The translations under genes were made by a program, and so were the position numbers. Below the pieces are notes generated by a model. That model was not told where the DNA came from and did not search any database. It saw only the letters and a program-made list of their open reading frames with translations. A stretch of 64,000 bases of DNA from Microbacterium resistens NBRC 103078 (GTDB lineage Bacteria; Actinomycetota; Actinomycetes; Actinomycetales; Microbacteriaceae): NCBI RefSeq assembly GCF_001552355.1, contig NZ_BCRA01000013.1, positions 16,196-80,195 of the forward strand, written 5' to 3'. Shown here piece after piece: positions 27,483-35,752 of the stretch (within the stretch, counting starts at the first letter, position 1; the number at the start of each line of letters is the position of its first letter).

Positions 27483-28285
27483 GCTACATCGACTACCGCG
27501 TGGATGACGCCGTGGCCGTCATCAGCCTCGACCGGCCGGAGAAGCACAACGCCCAGGACGAGTCGATGCTGCGCGACCTCGACGCACGATGGCAGCAGGC
27601 CGCCGCCGACGACGCGGTGAAGGTGATCGTGATCCGGGCCAACGGCGACAACTTCTCGGCCGGGCACGATCTCCGCACTCCCGCGCCGGGATACTTCCGC
27701 GACGGCAAGACCGTGATGGAGAGCGCCTACGGATGGGAGAGCGAGCACTATCTCGGCTTCTCCCAGCGCTGGCGCGACATCCCCAAGCCGTCCATCGCCG
27801 CGGTGCAGGGCGCCTGCATCGCCGGTGCACTGAACGTGATCTGGCCGTGTGATCTCATCGTCGCGGCGGAGACGGCGTCCTTCAGCGACCCGGTCGTCAA
27901 GTTCGGCGTCGGCGGGGTGGAGTACCACGCGCATCTCTGGGAGCTCGGCGCTCGCCGCGCCAAGGAGATGCTGTTCACAGCGCGCACCTTCAGCGCGGCC
28001 GAGGCGTACGACGCCGGGATGGTCAACCGCGTCGTTCCCCTGGACGAGCTGGACGCCCACACGATGGCGCTCGCCCGCGAGATCTCGGAGATGGACGCAT
28101 GGGGGCTGGCCACGACCAAACGCGCCATCAACCAGGGGCTCGACGTGATGGGGCAGCGCGCCGCGATCCAGGCGGCCTTCGACATCCACTGGCACGGACA
28201 CGCCAACGCGCTGCTGCGCACCGGATACCCCCTGCTCACCCCGGATCCGCTGCGATCCGCGTCGGACACCAAGGAGGACTCGTGA
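27479..28285 (+). CDS. Enoyl-CoA hydratase/isomerase (crotonase family)
   Basis: A 268-residue crotonase. The two oxyanion-hole segments are NGDNFSAGHDL (about 55-65) and GACIAGALN (111-119). At the usual catalytic glutamate region it has KFGVGGVEYHAHLWELGARR, which differs from canonical hydratases, so isomerase or ring-opening hydrolase activity is possible. GTG at 27479 overlaps the preceding stop; the next gene starts within its own stop codon. It would act after the acyl-CoA dehydrogenase pair. Confidence 0.9.
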   Translation: MSYIDYRVDDAVAVISLDRPEKHNAQDESMLRDLDARWQQAAADDAVKVIVIRANGDNFSAGHDLRTPAPGYFRDGKTVMESAYGWESEHYLGFSQRWRDIPKPSIAAVQGACIAGALNVIWPCDLIVAAETASFSDPVVKFGVGGVEYHAHLWELGARRAKEMLFTARTFSAAEAYDAGMVNRVVPLDELDAHTMALAREISEMDAWGLATTKRAINQGLDVMGQRAAIQAAFDIHWHGHANALLRTGYPLLTPDPLRSASDTKEDS

Positions 28286-29868
28286 GCCCGACGGTCACGC
28301 CCCGAGACGTCTCGACAGCCGATGCCGTCTCCCTCTGGCACCTGCTGAGTCTCCGGGCCGCTGCCACCGGAGCTGCGGTGGCGCTTCGCGACGAACACGG
28401 CCGGACGGAGACGTTCGCGGACGTGGCCGGCCGCGCCGAGCGGGTCGCCGCCGGACTGAGGGATCTCGGCATCGGGCCAGGAGCCGTGGTGAGCTGGCAG
28501 CTCCCCACGAGGATCGACACGATCGTGCTGAGCCTGGCCCTGTCGAGGCTCGGCGCCGTGCAGAACCCGATCATCCCGCTGTACCGGGAGCGGGAGGTCA
28601 CCGCGATGGTCGCGCAGTGCGGCACCGAGTGGCTGATCACGATCCCCGAGTTCCGCGGTTTCGACCACGCCGCCATGGCGCACGGCGTCCGCGCCGCCAC
28701 CGGTGACCGGGTCGAGGTGATCGTGCTCGGCGAGACCCTGCCCGACGGCGACCCCGCGTCGCTGCCGCCCGCGCCGGAAGGACGTGACGAGGTGCGGTGG
28801 ATCTACACGACGTCGGGCACCACCTCGGCGCCCAAGGGCGTCTGCCACGCGGACGGCACGCTGATCGCCGGCGGAAGCGCGCTGGCTGCGGCGATCGAGG
28901 CGACGGCGAGCGACGTCGCGACGGTGCTGTTCCCGTACGCGCACATCGGCGGCCCGGACATGCTCGTGGCGTCGCTCGTGAGCGGCATGTCGCTCGTGCT
29001 CATGGAGGTCTATGAGCCGGCAGCCGCGGTCGCGCTGATGCGGGACGCCGGCGTGACGGTGACGGGCGGATCGACGCCGCACTACGCGCTGCTGCTCGAA
29101 CAGCAGCGCAAGGCACCCGGCACCGTGCTCGTGCCCACTCTGCGGATCCTGGCGGGCGGAGGCGCGCCGATGCCGGAGAGCCTGTTCCGCGACGTGCTCG
29201 CCGAGATGGGAGTGCCGGTGCTGCACGCATACGGGATGACCGAATGCCCGATGATCACCTCCGCACGCGTGGGCGACAGCGTCGAACACCTCGCGACGAC
29301 CTCCGGGCGTCCGGTGCAGGGGTGCGAGGTGGAGATCCGGTCGGAGGAGGGCGACGCCCTGGCGGCCGGGGAGGCCGGCCGGGTCTGGCTGCGCGGGGAG
29401 ATGCGCTTTCTCCACTACCTCGTGGACGGTCAGCCGGTCGCGCCGTTCGACGCGGAGGGGTGGCTGTTCACCGGCGACGTCGGGCGTCTCGACCCGGACG
29501 GACATCTCGTCCTCGTCGGGCGCGAGAAGGACCTCATCATCCGGAAGGGGGAGACGATCAGCCCCGCGGAGATCGAGGACGTCCTGGCGGCTCACCCCGG
29601 CATCGCCGACGTGGCGGTGCTCGGCCTTCCGGACGAACGGACCGGGGAGCGGATCTGCGCGGTGCTCGTGGCGGCACCAGGAGGCGAGGCGCCGGATCTG
29701 GCCGCGGTGCGCGAGCACTGTCGCGCCTCGGGCATCTCACCGGCGAAGTTCCCCGAGCAGGTCGTCCTCGTGGACGAGATGCCCAAGACCCCGACCATGA
29801 AGATCCGCAAGCAGGTCCTCCGCGAGTCCGTGTCGGACGCGGCCCTCGCGGTCCCGACGGCCGGCTGA
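28282..29868 (+). CDS. AMP-dependent acyl-CoA synthetase/ligase
   Basis: A 528-residue adenylate-forming ligase. The ATP loop YTTSGTTSAPKG is near residue 175, the HAYGMTEC aromatic/Glu motif near 315, the hinge GREKDLIIRKGETISP near 415, and the C-terminal lysine region PKTPTMKIRKQ near 505. It activates a carboxylic acid to its CoA thioester so that the dehydrogenases and hydratase can act. The GTG start follows an ideal AAGGAGGACTC and overlaps the previous stop (GTGA). Distal enzymes such as thiolase are not in the island. Confidence 0.93.
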   Translation: MSPTVTPRDVSTADAVSLWHLLSLRAAATGAAVALRDEHGRTETFADVAGRAERVAAGLRDLGIGPGAVVSWQLPTRIDTIVLSLALSRLGAVQNPIIPLYREREVTAMVAQCGTEWLITIPEFRGFDHAAMAHGVRAATGDRVEVIVLGETLPDGDPASLPPAPEGRDEVRWIYTTSGTTSAPKGVCHADGTLIAGGSALAAAIEATASDVATVLFPYAHIGGPDMLVASLVSGMSLVLMEVYEPAAAVALMRDAGVTVTGGSTPHYALLLEQQRKAPGTVLVPTLRILAGGGAPMPESLFRDVLAEMGVPVLHAYGMTECPMITSARVGDSVEHLATTSGRPVQGCEVEIRSEEGDALAAGEAGRVWLRGEMRFLHYLVDGQPVAPFDAEGWLFTGDVGRLDPDGHLVLVGREKDLIIRKGETISPAEIEDVLAAHPGIADVAVLGLPDERTGERICAVLVAAPGGEAPDLAAVREHCRASGISPAKFPEQVVLVDEMPKTPTMKIRKQVLRESVSDAALAVPTAG

Positions 29869-29916
29869 CGCAGTCCCCGGCGGCCCAGGCCGCCCATCGA
29901 GCATTGGAACCTAGAC

Positions 29917-31860
29917 ATGCCTGAACGGAGCTTCGTCGAGCGCGCGGTCGCGCACGCCGACGTCAACGCCTTGCGGCTCTCCCTGTACCAGATCACCCGG
30001 GACCCCGAGATCGCCTCGATCGTGCCGCGTCGGGTGTACGGCGCCGTCGCCGACACGGTCTCGTTCGCGGTCGAGGACGAGGAGCTGATCCGGCGCAAGG
30101 CCGTCGATCTGCTGCTGACCGGCGCCCCCGCAGAGGAGGAGCTGCCCGAGCCCACGGCTTCTGAGATCGACGAGCTGATCCAGATGCTCGAAGGGCGCCG
30201 GCTCGAACCTCCCGAGCTGACGCTGCGGCGTCAGATCCCGAGCTTCGGCGACATGCCGTTCCAGGCGCGCTGGACGGCGGACCCCTCGGTCCCGGACGGG
30301 TACCACGTGGCGATCGTGGGCGCGGGCATCGCCGGGATCGCGATGGGGGTCCAGCTCGCCCAGCTCGGCATCCCGTTCACCGTCTACGAACGTCGGTCCG
30401 AGGTCGGCGGCGTCTGGAGCATCAACACCTATCCGGATGCCGGGGTGGACACACTCAGCGCCACGTACGAGTACGGGTTCGAGAAGAAGTACCCCTGGCC
30501 CGCGTACTTCGCCCGCCAGGCGGACGTCCGGGCGTACGTCGAGCACGTGGCGCGGCGGCACGGGGTGTTCGATCGGGTCTCGTTCGGCAGCGACGTCCGC
30601 GTCGCACGATTCGACGACCGGAGCCAGGACTGGACGCTGACGGTCTCCCGGGAAGGGCAGCCCGACCAGATCGTCCGCGCCGATGTCGTCGTCGCGGCGA
30701 GCGGCATCTTCGCGACGCCGCGCGATCTGCCGATCGAGGGCGCGGAGGGGTTCGCCGGTGATGTGGTGCACACCGCGCGGTGGCACGACGGAGTGGACTG
30801 CACCGGCAAGAGGGTGGCGGTCATCGGCAACGGGTCGACGGGGGTGCAGCTCCTGTCGAAGGTCGCCGAGACCGCCGAGTCGGTGACGGTGTACCAGCGC
30901 ACCCCGCAGTGGATCTCGCCGCGCGCCAACTACGGGGTCCCGATCCCCGACGAGCTCCAGTGGCTCATCGGCGCTCTGCCGTTCTACTGGAACTGGAACA
31001 AGTACGTCGCCGCGATGGGCACGATCGAGCTGCGCAACGTCCTCACGACCGATGCGCGATGGATCGAGGACGGGGGCGCGGTCAGCGAGCGCAATGACGA
31101 CCTGCGCGCGCTCCTGACCCGCTACATCGAGCGTCAGGTCGGCGGCCGGCGCGACCTGGTGGATCAGCTCGTGCCCGACTACGCGCCGATGACGCGGCGC
31201 CCCGTGGTCGACAACAACTGGTATGCGTCACTGACGCGACCGAACGTCGAGCTCGTGTCGACCGCGATCGATCGCATCGAGGAGACCGCGATCGTGACCG
31301 CGGACGGGACCGCGCGCGAGACGGAGGTGATCCTCGCGGCGGTGGGCTTCCAGACGGAGAAGTACGTCTGGCCGACCGCGTACTACGGCGAGGGCGGGGT
31401 GAGCCTGGAGGAGGTCTGGCGTCCGCAGGGGGCACAGGCCTACCTGGGCATGACGGTCCCGCGCTTCCCGAACCTGTTCCTGCTGTACGGGCCGAACTCG
31501 CAGCCGGTCGCCGGAGGAGCGGGGCTGCCCACCTGGTTCGAGATCTGGAGCCGGTACGTCGCACAGGGGATCGTCGCGATGCTCGAGGGCGGTCATGCTT
31601 CGATGGCGGTGCGCCAGGACGTCTTCGACAGATACAACGAGGATCTGCACGCGGAGGCGCAGAAGCTCATCTACCTGTCCGAGCACAGCACGATGAAACG
31701 GAACTACTACGTGAACGAGTTCGGGCGGCTGCAGATGAACGCGCCCTGGACGGGCGAGCGGTTCTTCGAGATGTGCGAGGCGCTGCAGGTCTCCGACTAC
31801 CACTTCACCGCGGCGTCGACAGCGTCGCCGCGGGAGCTCCTGACCGCACGCATCCACTGA
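29917..31860 (+). CDS. Baeyer-Villiger monooxygenase, 4-hydroxyacetophenone monooxygenase-like
   Basis: A 647-residue flavoprotein monooxygenase with a roughly 125-residue N-terminal extension, as in the HAPMO group. FAD-binding GAGIAG (135-140), fingerprint FAGDVVHTARWH (279-290), NADPH-binding GNGSTG (304-309). The extension is helical and acidic. It is a different subfamily from the BVMO at 17338, so the island has two oxygen-insertion steps or two substrates. The ribosome binding site is weak (GGAACCTAGAC). It lies 48 bp after the CoA ligase gene, within the P3 unit. Confidence 0.93.
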   Translation: MPERSFVERAVAHADVNALRLSLYQITRDPEIASIVPRRVYGAVADTVSFAVEDEELIRRKAVDLLLTGAPAEEELPEPTASEIDELIQMLEGRRLEPPELTLRRQIPSFGDMPFQARWTADPSVPDGYHVAIVGAGIAGIAMGVQLAQLGIPFTVYERRSEVGGVWSINTYPDAGVDTLSATYEYGFEKKYPWPAYFARQADVRAYVEHVARRHGVFDRVSFGSDVRVARFDDRSQDWTLTVSREGQPDQIVRADVVVAASGIFATPRDLPIEGAEGFAGDVVHTARWHDGVDCTGKRVAVIGNGSTGVQLLSKVAETAESVTVYQRTPQWISPRANYGVPIPDELQWLIGALPFYWNWNKYVAAMGTIELRNVLTTDARWIEDGGAVSERNDDLRALLTRYIERQVGGRRDLVDQLVPDYAPMTRRPVVDNNWYASLTRPNVELVSTAIDRIEETAIVTADGTARETEVILAAVGFQTEKYVWPTAYYGEGGVSLEEVWRPQGAQAYLGMTVPRFPNLFLLYGPNSQPVAGGAGLPTWFEIWSRYVAQGIVAMLEGGHASMAVRQDVFDRYNEDLHAEAQKLIYLSEHSTMKRNYYVNEFGRLQMNAPWTGERFFEMCEALQVSDYHFTAASTASPRELLTARIH

Positions 31861-31873
31861 AAGGCGGAAGACC

Positions 31874-32944
31874 ATGAGAGCGATCGTCTTTGACGGTACG
31901 GAGAACACGCTCGTCGACGATGTCGAGCTCCGCGACCCGGGACACGGCGAGGTGATCGTCCGCATCGTGGCGAGCGGGCTGTGCCAGAGCGACCTGAGCG
32001 TGATGCGCGGCAAGATCCCGTTCCCCTCGCCGGTGATCCTCGGCCACGAGGGCGCGGGCGTCGTGGAGGCGGTAGGGCCCGGGGTCACGGCGCCGCAGGT
32101 CGGCGATCACGTGGTCCTGGCCACGTTGGCGGCGTGCGGGCGATGCCCGTCGTGCGCGGCGGGTCACCCGACGATGTGTCGTGAGTCGTTCGGCAAGACC
32201 GCCACGCCGTTCCGGCGCGGCGACACCGCCGTCCACAACTTCGCGACGCTGTCGACCTTCAGCGAACGGATCGTGGTCCAGGCGCAGCAGGCGATCCCGA
32301 TCCCGAAGGACGTCCCTCTGGAGACGGCGTGCCTGATCGGCTGCGCGGTGCTCACCGGCGCGGGAGCCGTCTTCAACCGTGCGCGCGTGCGACCGGGCGA
32401 CTCGGTGGCGGTGATCGGCGCGGGCGGGATCGGACTCAACGTGGTCCAGGCGGCCCGGGTGGCGGGTGCCGCCCGGATCATCGTCGTCGACACCAATCCG
32501 GGCAAGGCGGCCCAGGCGGAGCGCTTCGGGGCCACCGCGTTCGTCGACGCGACGGATGGCGACGCGGCGGCACGCGTCCGCGAGCTCTCCGGCGGAGGCG
32601 TCGGCCATGCGTTCGACTGCGTGGGCGGCGAGGCCGTGACCAGCCAGGCCATGGAGATGCTCGACTGGGGCGGTCAGCTGATCATGCTCGGAGTGGCCGG
32701 CCCGGAGACGCGGCTGTCGGTGCCGGCGAGCGCGTTGTACATGGATCGTTCGGTGCTCGGCTGCCGGTATGGCTCATCCCGGCCGGGAGCGGATGTCCCG
32801 ATGTATCTCGAGCTCTATCGCCGTGGGCTCCTCCTGCTCGACGAGCTGGTGACGCGGACCTACGAGCTCGACGACTTCGAGATGCTCTTCGACGATGCTC
32901 GCGCGGGGGTGCTCGACCGCGGCGTGCTGCGGATGCCCGCCTGA
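31874..32944 (+). CDS. Zinc-dependent alcohol dehydrogenase
   Basis: A 356-residue medium-chain dehydrogenase. Catalytic zinc ligands are Cys37 with His58-Glu59 (GHEG); the structural zinc site is complete with Cys88, Cys91, Cys94 and Cys102. VIGAGGIGLNVVQAA binds NAD. The pattern GCAVLTGAGAVFN resembles class III and mycothiol/NDMA-type enzymes. It probably oxidises an alcohol intermediate. AAAGGCGGAAGACC precedes the ATG, 13 bp after the BVMO stop. It is the last gene of the P3 operon and converges on the TetR-type regulator with a 5-bp gap. Confidence 0.92.
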   Translation: MRAIVFDGTENTLVDDVELRDPGHGEVIVRIVASGLCQSDLSVMRGKIPFPSPVILGHEGAGVVEAVGPGVTAPQVGDHVVLATLAACGRCPSCAAGHPTMCRESFGKTATPFRRGDTAVHNFATLSTFSERIVVQAQQAIPIPKDVPLETACLIGCAVLTGAGAVFNRARVRPGDSVAVIGAGGIGLNVVQAARVAGAARIIVVDTNPGKAAQAERFGATAFVDATDGDAAARVRELSGGGVGHAFDCVGGEAVTSQAMEMLDWGGQLIMLGVAGPETRLSVPASALYMDRSVLGCRYGSSRPGADVPMYLELYRRGLLLLDELVTRTYELDDFEMLFDDARAGVLDRGVLRMPA

Positions 32945-32949
32945 TCCCG

Positions 32950-33993
32950 TCAGGATCCGTCCGCGGGTCGCGTCGCGTAGACGAGGAGCTTCAGCATGTC
33001 AGCCACCTCGCGTCGCAGGCCCTCGCGGCTGGCGGGGTCGTCGGCGCGGTCCGAGAGAGCGCTGAAGTAGGGCTCATACATGTTCCAGACCGAGCCGATG
33101 AGCGCGATCAACGACGCCAGCACCTCCGCGTCGAAGCGTCCGGGCGTCGTCGGCCGGGCGGGGTCCTGCCACAGCGCTTCGATCTGCGTGCGGTAGCCGC
33201 GCGACCGGGCGCCCCCGAGCAGGCGTTCCGGCGGGGTGCCCTCGAACACGGCCCAGGTGAGCATACGGCCGAACTGCCCCGCGTCGAGGTCCGCGCCGAA
33301 GGAGTTGTCGATGGCGGCGTAGATGTCCTGCTCCCCGGAGAGACGCTCACCGCCGTAGGCCACGAGGAGCTGCATCACCGCGACGAGGAGGTTCTCCTTC
33401 GTCTGGTAGTGACGGTGGATCAGTCCGTAGGGCACGTCGGCGGCGGTCGCGATCTCGCGGAGCGAGGTCTTCGCCGGTCCCTTCCGCGCGAACAGCTCGG
33501 CCGCCGCCAGGAGGATCGCCCGCTGGGCCTCGCTGGACTCGGCGCGGGCGGGCATCCAGCCGGCGACGTCGTCGGGAACCTCGTCGGCGTCCTCGGCCCC
33601 GGGCGCGGGAAGCGCCTCCGGCTCGAGAGAGCGCGCGCGGCGCAGCGCCTCGGCCTTCGTCGCCGGGCTGCGGAGGAGGTCTCCCGGGGGCTCGGCGTCC
33701 GGCCCGGGGGAGACGGACCATCGCGCGATCGCCTCCGCCGGGATCCCGCTGTCCACGGCGTCCAGGAGCTCGGCGACCTCGGGCCGGACGGCGCCGGTCT
33801 GCTCGTCGAACTGCCATGCCGGGAACAGGGTGACGCCGTGGCCCGGCGCAGCGAGGAGCTTCCGGTTGCGCACGCGGGCGTTGATGGCTTGGCGGCTGAT
33901 GCCGAGGACCTCCGCGACCCGCGGAGTCGCCCACCACTGGGCCTCGTCCGCCGCCGATGCGGGAGCCGGGGGACGGTCGCGTCGTTGAGCCAT
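32950..33993 (-). CDS. TetR-type regulator with an additional N-terminal helix-turn-helix domain
   Basis: A 347-residue protein, far longer than a usual TetR regulator (about 200). Residues 23-65 (TPRVAEVLGISRQAINARVR, then LLAAPGHGVTLFPAWQF) look like an excisionase/MerR-type helix-turn-helix with a wing, and 70-92 resemble the small helical tail found in such proteins. A proline/glutamate-rich linker follows (about 93-153). The TetR DNA-binding domain is at 156-203 (FARKGPAKTSLREIATAADV, then PYGLIHRHYQTKENLL), with a helical ligand domain after it. It is the natural candidate to bind the palindrome shared by P1-P3; that is inference from position. Confidence 0.88.
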   Translation of the reverse strand: MAQRRDRPPAPASAADEAQWWATPRVAEVLGISRQAINARVRNRKLLAAPGHGVTLFPAWQFDEQTGAVRPEVAELLDAVDSGIPAEAIARWSVSPGPDAEPPGDLLRSPATKAEALRRARSLEPEALPAPGAEDADEVPDDVAGWMPARAESSEAQRAILLAAAELFARKGPAKTSLREIATAADVPYGLIHRHYQTKENLLVAVMQLLVAYGGERLSGEQDIYAAIDNSFGADLDAGQFGRMLTWAVFEGTPPERLLGGARSRGYRTQIEALWQDPARPTTPGRFDAEVLASLIALIGSVWNMYEPYFSALSDRADDPASREGLRREVADMLKLLVYATRPADGS

Positions 33994-34114
33994 AGCTATA
34001 CCACCATACTTGCGTTCCGGGCCTCGGCGGAGGTGATTCGTTGACGGCGTGGCCTCTGGCCTCGAAGGACGATCCCGTCACGGCGACGCCGGTGGCGAGG
34101 CCTAGGATCGACGG

Positions 34115-34552
34115 ATGACCACCCTCGCCCCGCTGACCGCGGCCGACCACGACGACTGGCTCGCGCTGTGGACCGGTTACCTCGACTTCTACGAGGCCAC
34201 GATCGCGCCCGACGTCACCGCTCACACGTTCGAGCGGCTCGTGGCGGGGATCGACATGCACGCGACGATCGCGCGGGACGACGACGGCGCCGCGGTGGGG
34301 CTCGTGCACTGGCTGGCGCACCCGGCGACCTGGACGCGCGGCCCCTACTGCTACCTCGAGGATCTGTTCGTCGTCCCGTCGGCGCGCGGGGCGGGGACCG
34401 GTCGCGCGCTCATCGGCCACGTCGCGACCTGGGCGCGCGAGAACGGGTGCGCGAAGGTGTACTGGCTGACGCAGTCCGGCAACACCGCGGCCCGCGCACT
34501 GTACGACCGGGTCGCGCGCGACACCGGCTTCGTGCAGTACGCGATCCCCTGA
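34115..34552 (+). CDS. GNAT-family N-acetyltransferase
   Basis: A 145-residue acetyltransferase. The acetyl-CoA-binding motif A is LEDLFVVPSARGAGTGRALI, and motif B follows as VYWLTQSGNTAARALYDRVA. The pattern is like small-molecule amine acetyltransferases, but the substrate cannot be read. There is no strong Shine-Dalgarno sequence, so it may be leaderless (CCTAGGATCGACGGATG). It stands alone. Confidence 0.88.
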   Translation: MTTLAPLTAADHDDWLALWTGYLDFYEATIAPDVTAHTFERLVAGIDMHATIARDDDGAAVGLVHWLAHPATWTRGPYCYLEDLFVVPSARGAGTGRALIGHVATWARENGCAKVYWLTQSGNTAARALYDRVARDTGFVQYAIP

Positions 34553-34599
34553 ACGGCATCGGATCGGCGTCGCGCGCGCGGGTGTGCCAGGCTGGCCCC

Positions 34600-35730
34600 A
34601 TGACCCTTCCGCACGATGACGTCGATCCGGGTGGCCTGCTCGAATACTCGGTGGTCTTCACCGACCGCTCCCTGAACCACATGTCCGCGCGCTTCGTCGG
34701 GGTGATGCAGGAGATCCTCGCCATCCTCCGTGCCGCCTACAGCGCCCACAGCGCGGCGGTGGTCCCGGGAGGCGGGACCTATGCGATGGAGGCCGTGGCC
34801 CGTCAGCTCGCGACAGGCCGTCGCTGTCTCGTCCTGCGCAACGGGCTGTTCTCGTACCGCTGGTCGCAGATCCTCGAGACTGGACGGATCTCGGACGACG
34901 TCACCGTTCTCACGGCGCGCCCCGTGGACGGTGCGCCTCAGGCGGCCTGGCAGCCCGTGCCGCTGGAGGAGGTGGTGGAGGCGATCCGGACGCAGCGCCC
35001 CGAGGTCGTCTTCGCGCCGCACGTGGAGACCGCATCGGGCATGGTGCTCCCCGACGACTACGTCCGTGCCGTGGCGGATGCGGTGCATGGTGTCGGCGGA
35101 GTGTTCGTCCTGGACTGCATCGCATCGGGGGCGCTCTGGGTGGACATGGGCGACCTGGGCGTCGACGTCCTCCTCAGTGCGCCGCAGAAGGGGTGGAGCG
35201 GCTCGCCGGGTGCGGGATACGTGATGCTCAGCCCCGCCGGGCACGCGGCGGTCGGCGCGGGGACGGCGTCGAGTTTCGCGATCGATCTCGGCCGATGGCT
35301 GTGGATCGCCGAGGAGTATCGGGAAGGACGCGCGCCGTACCACGCCACGATGCCGACCGACACGTTGGCTCATGATGCGCGTCTGATGGCGCAGACCCGG
35401 GATCGGGGGTTCGCGGCGCTGCGGGGCGCCCAGGTCGAGCTCGGACGACGGGTCCGTGCGCTCCTCGCCGAACGGGGCCTGCCCTCCGTCGCCGCGCCCC
35501 AGTTCGCGGCCGCCAGCGTCGTCGTCGTGCACACGGACGACCCCGCGCTGCAGAGCGGCGCCCGCTTCCGCGAGGCCGGTGTGCAGATCGCTGCCGGCGT
35601 CCCGTTGCACTGCGGCGAACCGGACACCTATTCGACGTTCCGCATCGGCCTGTTCGGACTGGACAAGCTCGACGACGTGGATGGGGCGGTCGCACGTCTC
35701 GCGGCGGCTCTGGACCGCGTCGGTCTCTGA
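34600..35730 (+). CDS. Class V pyridoxal-phosphate aminotransferase
   Basis: A 376-residue fold type I PLP enzyme of the alanine-glyoxylate/serine-pyruvate aminotransferase group. The PLP lysine is in SAPQKGWSGSPGAGYVML, with the preceding Asp in FVLDCIASGALWVDM. PGGGTYAMEAVARQL is the phosphate-binding turn. The start at 34600 (MTLPHDDVDPGG) is chosen because upstream sequence in this frame overlaps the acetyltransferase gene and looks like noise. The exact amino donor is unknown. Confidence 0.86.
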   Translation: MTLPHDDVDPGGLLEYSVVFTDRSLNHMSARFVGVMQEILAILRAAYSAHSAAVVPGGGTYAMEAVARQLATGRRCLVLRNGLFSYRWSQILETGRISDDVTVLTARPVDGAPQAAWQPVPLEEVVEAIRTQRPEVVFAPHVETASGMVLPDDYVRAVADAVHGVGGVFVLDCIASGALWVDMGDLGVDVLLSAPQKGWSGSPGAGYVMLSPAGHAAVGAGTASSFAIDLGRWLWIAEEYREGRAPYHATMPTDTLAHDARLMAQTRDRGFAALRGAQVELGRRVRALLAERGLPSVAAPQFAAASVVVVHTDDPALQSGARFREAGVQIAAGVPLHCGEPDTYSTFRIGLFGLDKLDDVDGAVARLAAALDRVGL

Positions 35731-35752
35731 CTCCGACCGTCACCGGTGGCGG

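Noticed and set aside
32938..32960. Weak hairpin (GATCC-N5-GGATC) between the alcohol dehydrogenase and the TetR-type regulator
   Set aside because: A five-base stem is too short to call a terminator in this base composition.
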